Origin: Chloroflexota bacterium
Lineage (GTDB): Bacteria; Chloroflexota; Limnocylindria; QHBO01
Assembly: GCA_013694645.1 (NCBI GenBank)
Contig: JACDBZ010000020.1
Coordinates: forward strand, 1 to 7,519
Direction of reading: 5' to 3'
Length of the DNA: 7,519 nucleotides
A program made the translations under genes and the position numbers. The notes beneath the pieces were generated by a model. It did no database searches, was not told the DNA's origin, and saw only the letters and a list, made by a program, of their open reading frames with translations. Positions 6,157 through 7,519 of the stretch are shown piece after piece; the stretch's first letter is position 1, and each line of letters begins with the position of its first letter.

Positions 6157-6986
6157 TCGTAGACGGCGGAGAAGTCGACCGCCGGATAGCGCTCGGCAAG
6201 CGCATCGGTCACCCAGTGCAGGATGTCGGCGGGATCGTAGAAGGCGGCGATCGTCTTCGCTTCAGTGACCATGAGCCCCGGGCGACGAGCCTCGACCGAG
6301 CCGACCACGTCCTCTGGCCGGTCGGACAGATCGAGGCTGGTCTCGAAGCGGCCGTCCGCACGAAGGATGAGCATGTCGTCCTCCTCGTCGAGGAGAGGAA
6401 GGTCGCCCGTGCGCCGCAACACCTCCTCGGCGTTGGAGGTGAACTCGCGCAGGAGCTGTGCCTGCGCGGCCCCGAGCTGGGTTCGGTACGCGTCTGCCAG
6501 CTGCCAGAGCCGCTGCGCCGCGAGCGTCTCCTGCTGTGAAGACGGTAGGCCGGCCTCCCAGTCGTCGGCGGTCGCTCCCTCGACCAGCTCCTCCTCGCGC
6601 GCCAGCTCGTCGGCAGACACCAGGTGGGCAGGCGCGTCTCGCGAGGCCTCGATGAGCCACGAGAAGATGTCGGCCGGGTTGTACAGCTCGAGCAGCTCGC
6701 TGACCGTGTCGACCAGCTGCTCCTGGTCGTACCACTCGCTGTCGGCGGGATCCTGGTAGGTGAGGCGCGTCGTCCAGGTCTGATCGACCGGATGGTAGAG
6801 CAGGTAATCCTGCTCGTTATCGACCAGCTTGATCGGGCCAATTTCGCGCAGGCGTTCGCGGTTCTGCTCCAGGAAGCGCCGCAGCTGCTCGGTCGCCTCG
6901 TACAGGAAATCGCGCCGCTCGAGCTCAGCCTCGGACGCGAGCTCGCGCAGGGCGACGATTCTCGGAGAGGACGACGGCGTGCTCAC
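6153..6986 (-). CDS. Unrecognised acidic protein with a tandem-duplicated domain
   Basis: I do not recognise a named family in this 277-residue protein. It is highly acidic, has no signal peptide, membrane segment or Cys residue, and is presumably cytosolic. The chain consists of two related halves of about 85-90 residues. Each starts with a charged helix (TEQLRRFLEQNRERLREIG, 32-50; QAQLLREFTSNAEEVLRRTG, 175-194), continues with a short hydrophobic/acidic strand pair (KLVDNEQDYLLY, 53-64; PLLDEEDDMLIL, 197-208) and ends with a helix entered by N/D-PADI (NPADIFSW, 103-110; DPADILHW, 251-258). An acidic linker (about 115-170) joins them. The GTG start at 6986 overlaps the preceding gene's stop as GTGA, and the stop overlaps the pyrE ATG. 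No Shine-Dalgarno is evident, so translation probably depends on coupling. The tight junctions suggest co-expression with pyrE, but no catalytic motif is visible and no function is proposed. Confidence 0.8.
   Translation of the reverse strand: MSTPSSSPRIVALRELASEAELERRDFLYEATEQLRRFLEQNRERLREIGPIKLVDNEQDYLLYHPVDQTWTTRLTYQDPADSEWYDQEQLVDTVSELLELYNPADIFSWLIEASRDAPAHLVSADELAREEELVEGATADDWEAGLPSSQQETLAAQRLWQLADAYRTQLGAAQAQLLREFTSNAEEVLRRTGDLPLLDEEDDMLILRADGRFETSLDLSDRPEDVVGSVEARRPGLMVTEAKTIAAFYDPADILHWVTDALAERYPAVDFSAVYE
6195..6464 (-). repeat. Internal domain copy 2 of the duplicated protein (residues 175-264)
   Basis: This second copy runs from QAQLLREFTS to DPADILHWVTDALAE. The spacing from the acidic strand to PADI is 53 residues, against 49 in copy 1, the difference falling in the loop before the final helix (PEDVVGSVEARRPG). 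Confidence 0.65.
6645..6893 (-). repeat. Internal domain copy 1 of the duplicated protein (residues 32-114)
   Basis: This copy runs from the charged helix TEQLRRFLEQ to NPADIFSWLIEA. It aligns by eye with residues 175-264 of the same protein. The copies share the order helix, LVDNEQD/LLDEEDD strand, a polar Thr-containing strand (TWTTRL/RFETSL) and the PADI-xx-W helix, with only a few residues of length difference. The DNA copies have diverged, so this is an old duplication. Confidence 0.65.
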
Positions 6987-7309
6987 GGCTTGTACACGAA
7001 GTCGGGGCCCATTCGCTCACGCAGGAAGATCGTGTGCTTGGAGTCGAACACCGACTCGGCCACGCGATGGCCGAAACCGCGCATGGACGGATCGGCGTAG
7101 AGCTCGTCCAGGACCGCGTAGTTCGGCAGATCGATGATGAGAACGTTGTTCCAGGGCGACCCCTCGGTCACGTTGAACCAGCCGACGAATCGAATGCCGT
7201 ACTTCGCCTCCGCCTGGCGGGCGGTTCTCGGAAAGATGTGGCGCATGCCGCGCTTGAAGATCGCGTCGCGGCCCTTGCGCACGTTGAAGAAGGTCACCAT
7301 CAGCGGCAT
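6983..7309 (-). CDS. Small NIPSNAP/Dabb-like dimeric alpha-beta-barrel protein
   Basis: The 108-residue product looks like a single ferredoxin-like alpha/beta domain of the dimeric alpha-beta-barrel superfamily. It begins with a first strand (MVTFFNV, 4-10) and a long basic helix (about 12-37). Then follow the strand FVGWFNVTEG (41-50), SPWNNVLIIDLPNYAVLDELYADP (51-74, strand then helix) and a final strand HTIFLRE (92-98). The WNNVLIIDLPNYAVLDELYAD segment recalls NIPSNAP-type proteins, where a strand is followed by a 'sum the terms' helix. Such domains are diverse (monooxygenases, stress proteins, haem or lipid binding), so no reaction can be named. The ATG at 7309 directly follows the stop of the upstream gene and has AGGAG eight bases before it, which decides the start over Met4. 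Its stop overlaps the next gene's GTG. Confidence in the gene is high, and in the fold moderate. Confidence 0.75.
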   Translation of the reverse strand: MPLMVTFFNVRKGRDAIFKRGMRHIFPRTARQAEAKYGIRFVGWFNVTEGSPWNNVLIIDLPNYAVLDELYADPSMRGFGHRVAESVFDSKHTIFLRERMGPDFVYKP

Positions 7310-7519
7310 TCAGCGATCTCCTGGGTCATCGGTTGGATCCTCGGTGCTGATCACCCGAGTCTGAGGCGTTGCGACACCCGTCCGCCGCCCGCGCCCGCGG
7401 CGCCGATCGGCGAAGAAGACGCGAAGCAGGAATACGCTGGTCATGCTCACGAAGAAGAGCAGGATGAGGGCGATGAAGAGCAACGTCGCCAGCAGCCAGA
7501 CCGGCCAGTTGAACGTGAA
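7310..7519 (-). CDS. Partial small membrane protein (C-terminal 69 residues), truncated by the right edge
   Basis: The frame is open from the right edge to a TGA at 7312-7310. The visible 69 residues begin FTFNWPVWLLATL and contain one strongly hydrophobic stretch (about 5-35, WLLATLLFIALILLFF then MTSVFLLRVFF), a basic patch directly after it (DRRRGRGRRTG, 38-48) and an acidic tail (STEDPTDDPGDR). By the positive-inside rule the tail should be cytoplasmic. The stop abuts the ATG of the NIPSNAP-like gene (TGA-ATG) and its 3' end carries that gene's AGGAG, which supports it being a real, coupled gene. The N-terminus is outside the window and no in-frame ATG precedes the hydrophobic segment. 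Function is unknown; alternatively it is a short protein starting at the GTG or ATG at residues 24-26, which would split the hydrophobic segment and is less likely. Confidence 0.6.
   Translation of the reverse strand, partial: FTFNWPVWLLATLLFIALILLFFVSMTSVFLLRVFFADRRRGRGRRTGVATPQTRVISTEDPTDDPGDR
7318..7322 (-). promoter_or_regulatory. Shine-Dalgarno AGGAG for the NIPSNAP-like gene
   Basis: AGGAG on the minus strand lies eight bases before the ATG at 7309 and within the last codons of the upstream gene. It is the clearest ribosome-binding site in this operon. Confidence 0.6.

Noticed and set aside
1..7519. CRISPR arrays, insertion sequences, attachment sites
   Set aside because: No regularly spaced repeats, transposase or integrase motifs, or terminal inverted repeats were seen; composition is uniform across the window.

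Overview
The window is uniformly GC-rich bacterial chromosome, densely packed and with no sign of mobile DNA. A cbb3-type oxidase-like subunit, a membrane-anchored cytochrome c, a stand-alone NAD(P)H-hydrate epimerase and a TldD/TldE pair would suit a soil or freshwater Chloroflexota (Limnocylindria-like) lineage or another GC-rich Gram-positive-like group. That placement is an inference from gene content and base composition only; no marker gene settles it.

Left half, plus strand. A gene entering from the left edge (to 1160) encodes ten membrane segments that align with TM3-TM12 of the cbb3 oxidase catalytic subunit CcoN. Every haem/copper ligand histidine expected in that part is absent. 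Four bases later comes a small membrane-anchored monohaem cytochrome c (1165-1641), then an NAD(P)H-hydrate epimerase (1650-2561). The three are spaced like one operon. A 120-base gap (2562-2681) holds three short inverted repeats, the last one spanning the next start codon. Then follow tldD (2682-4124) and tldE/pmbA (4121-5458), overlapping by ATGA. Together they should form the TldD/E metallopeptidase.

Middle. A gap of about 107 bases (5459-5565) separates the plus-strand genes from a convergent minus-strand operon. It contains a two-part inverted repeat that may act as a bidirectional terminator, although it has no T-tract.

Right half, minus strand, in order of transcription: a truncated small membrane protein at the right edge (7519-7310), a NIPSNAP/dimeric alpha-beta-barrel-like protein (7309-6983), a 277-residue unrecognised acidic protein built from two copies of one domain (6986-6153), and pyrE (6156-5566). 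All junctions are TGA-ATG adjacency or 4-base overlaps, so the four genes are probably co-transcribed and translationally coupled.

The two observations most worth following are the ligand-less CcoN paralogue with its cytochrome c, and the internally duplicated protein locked to pyrE.
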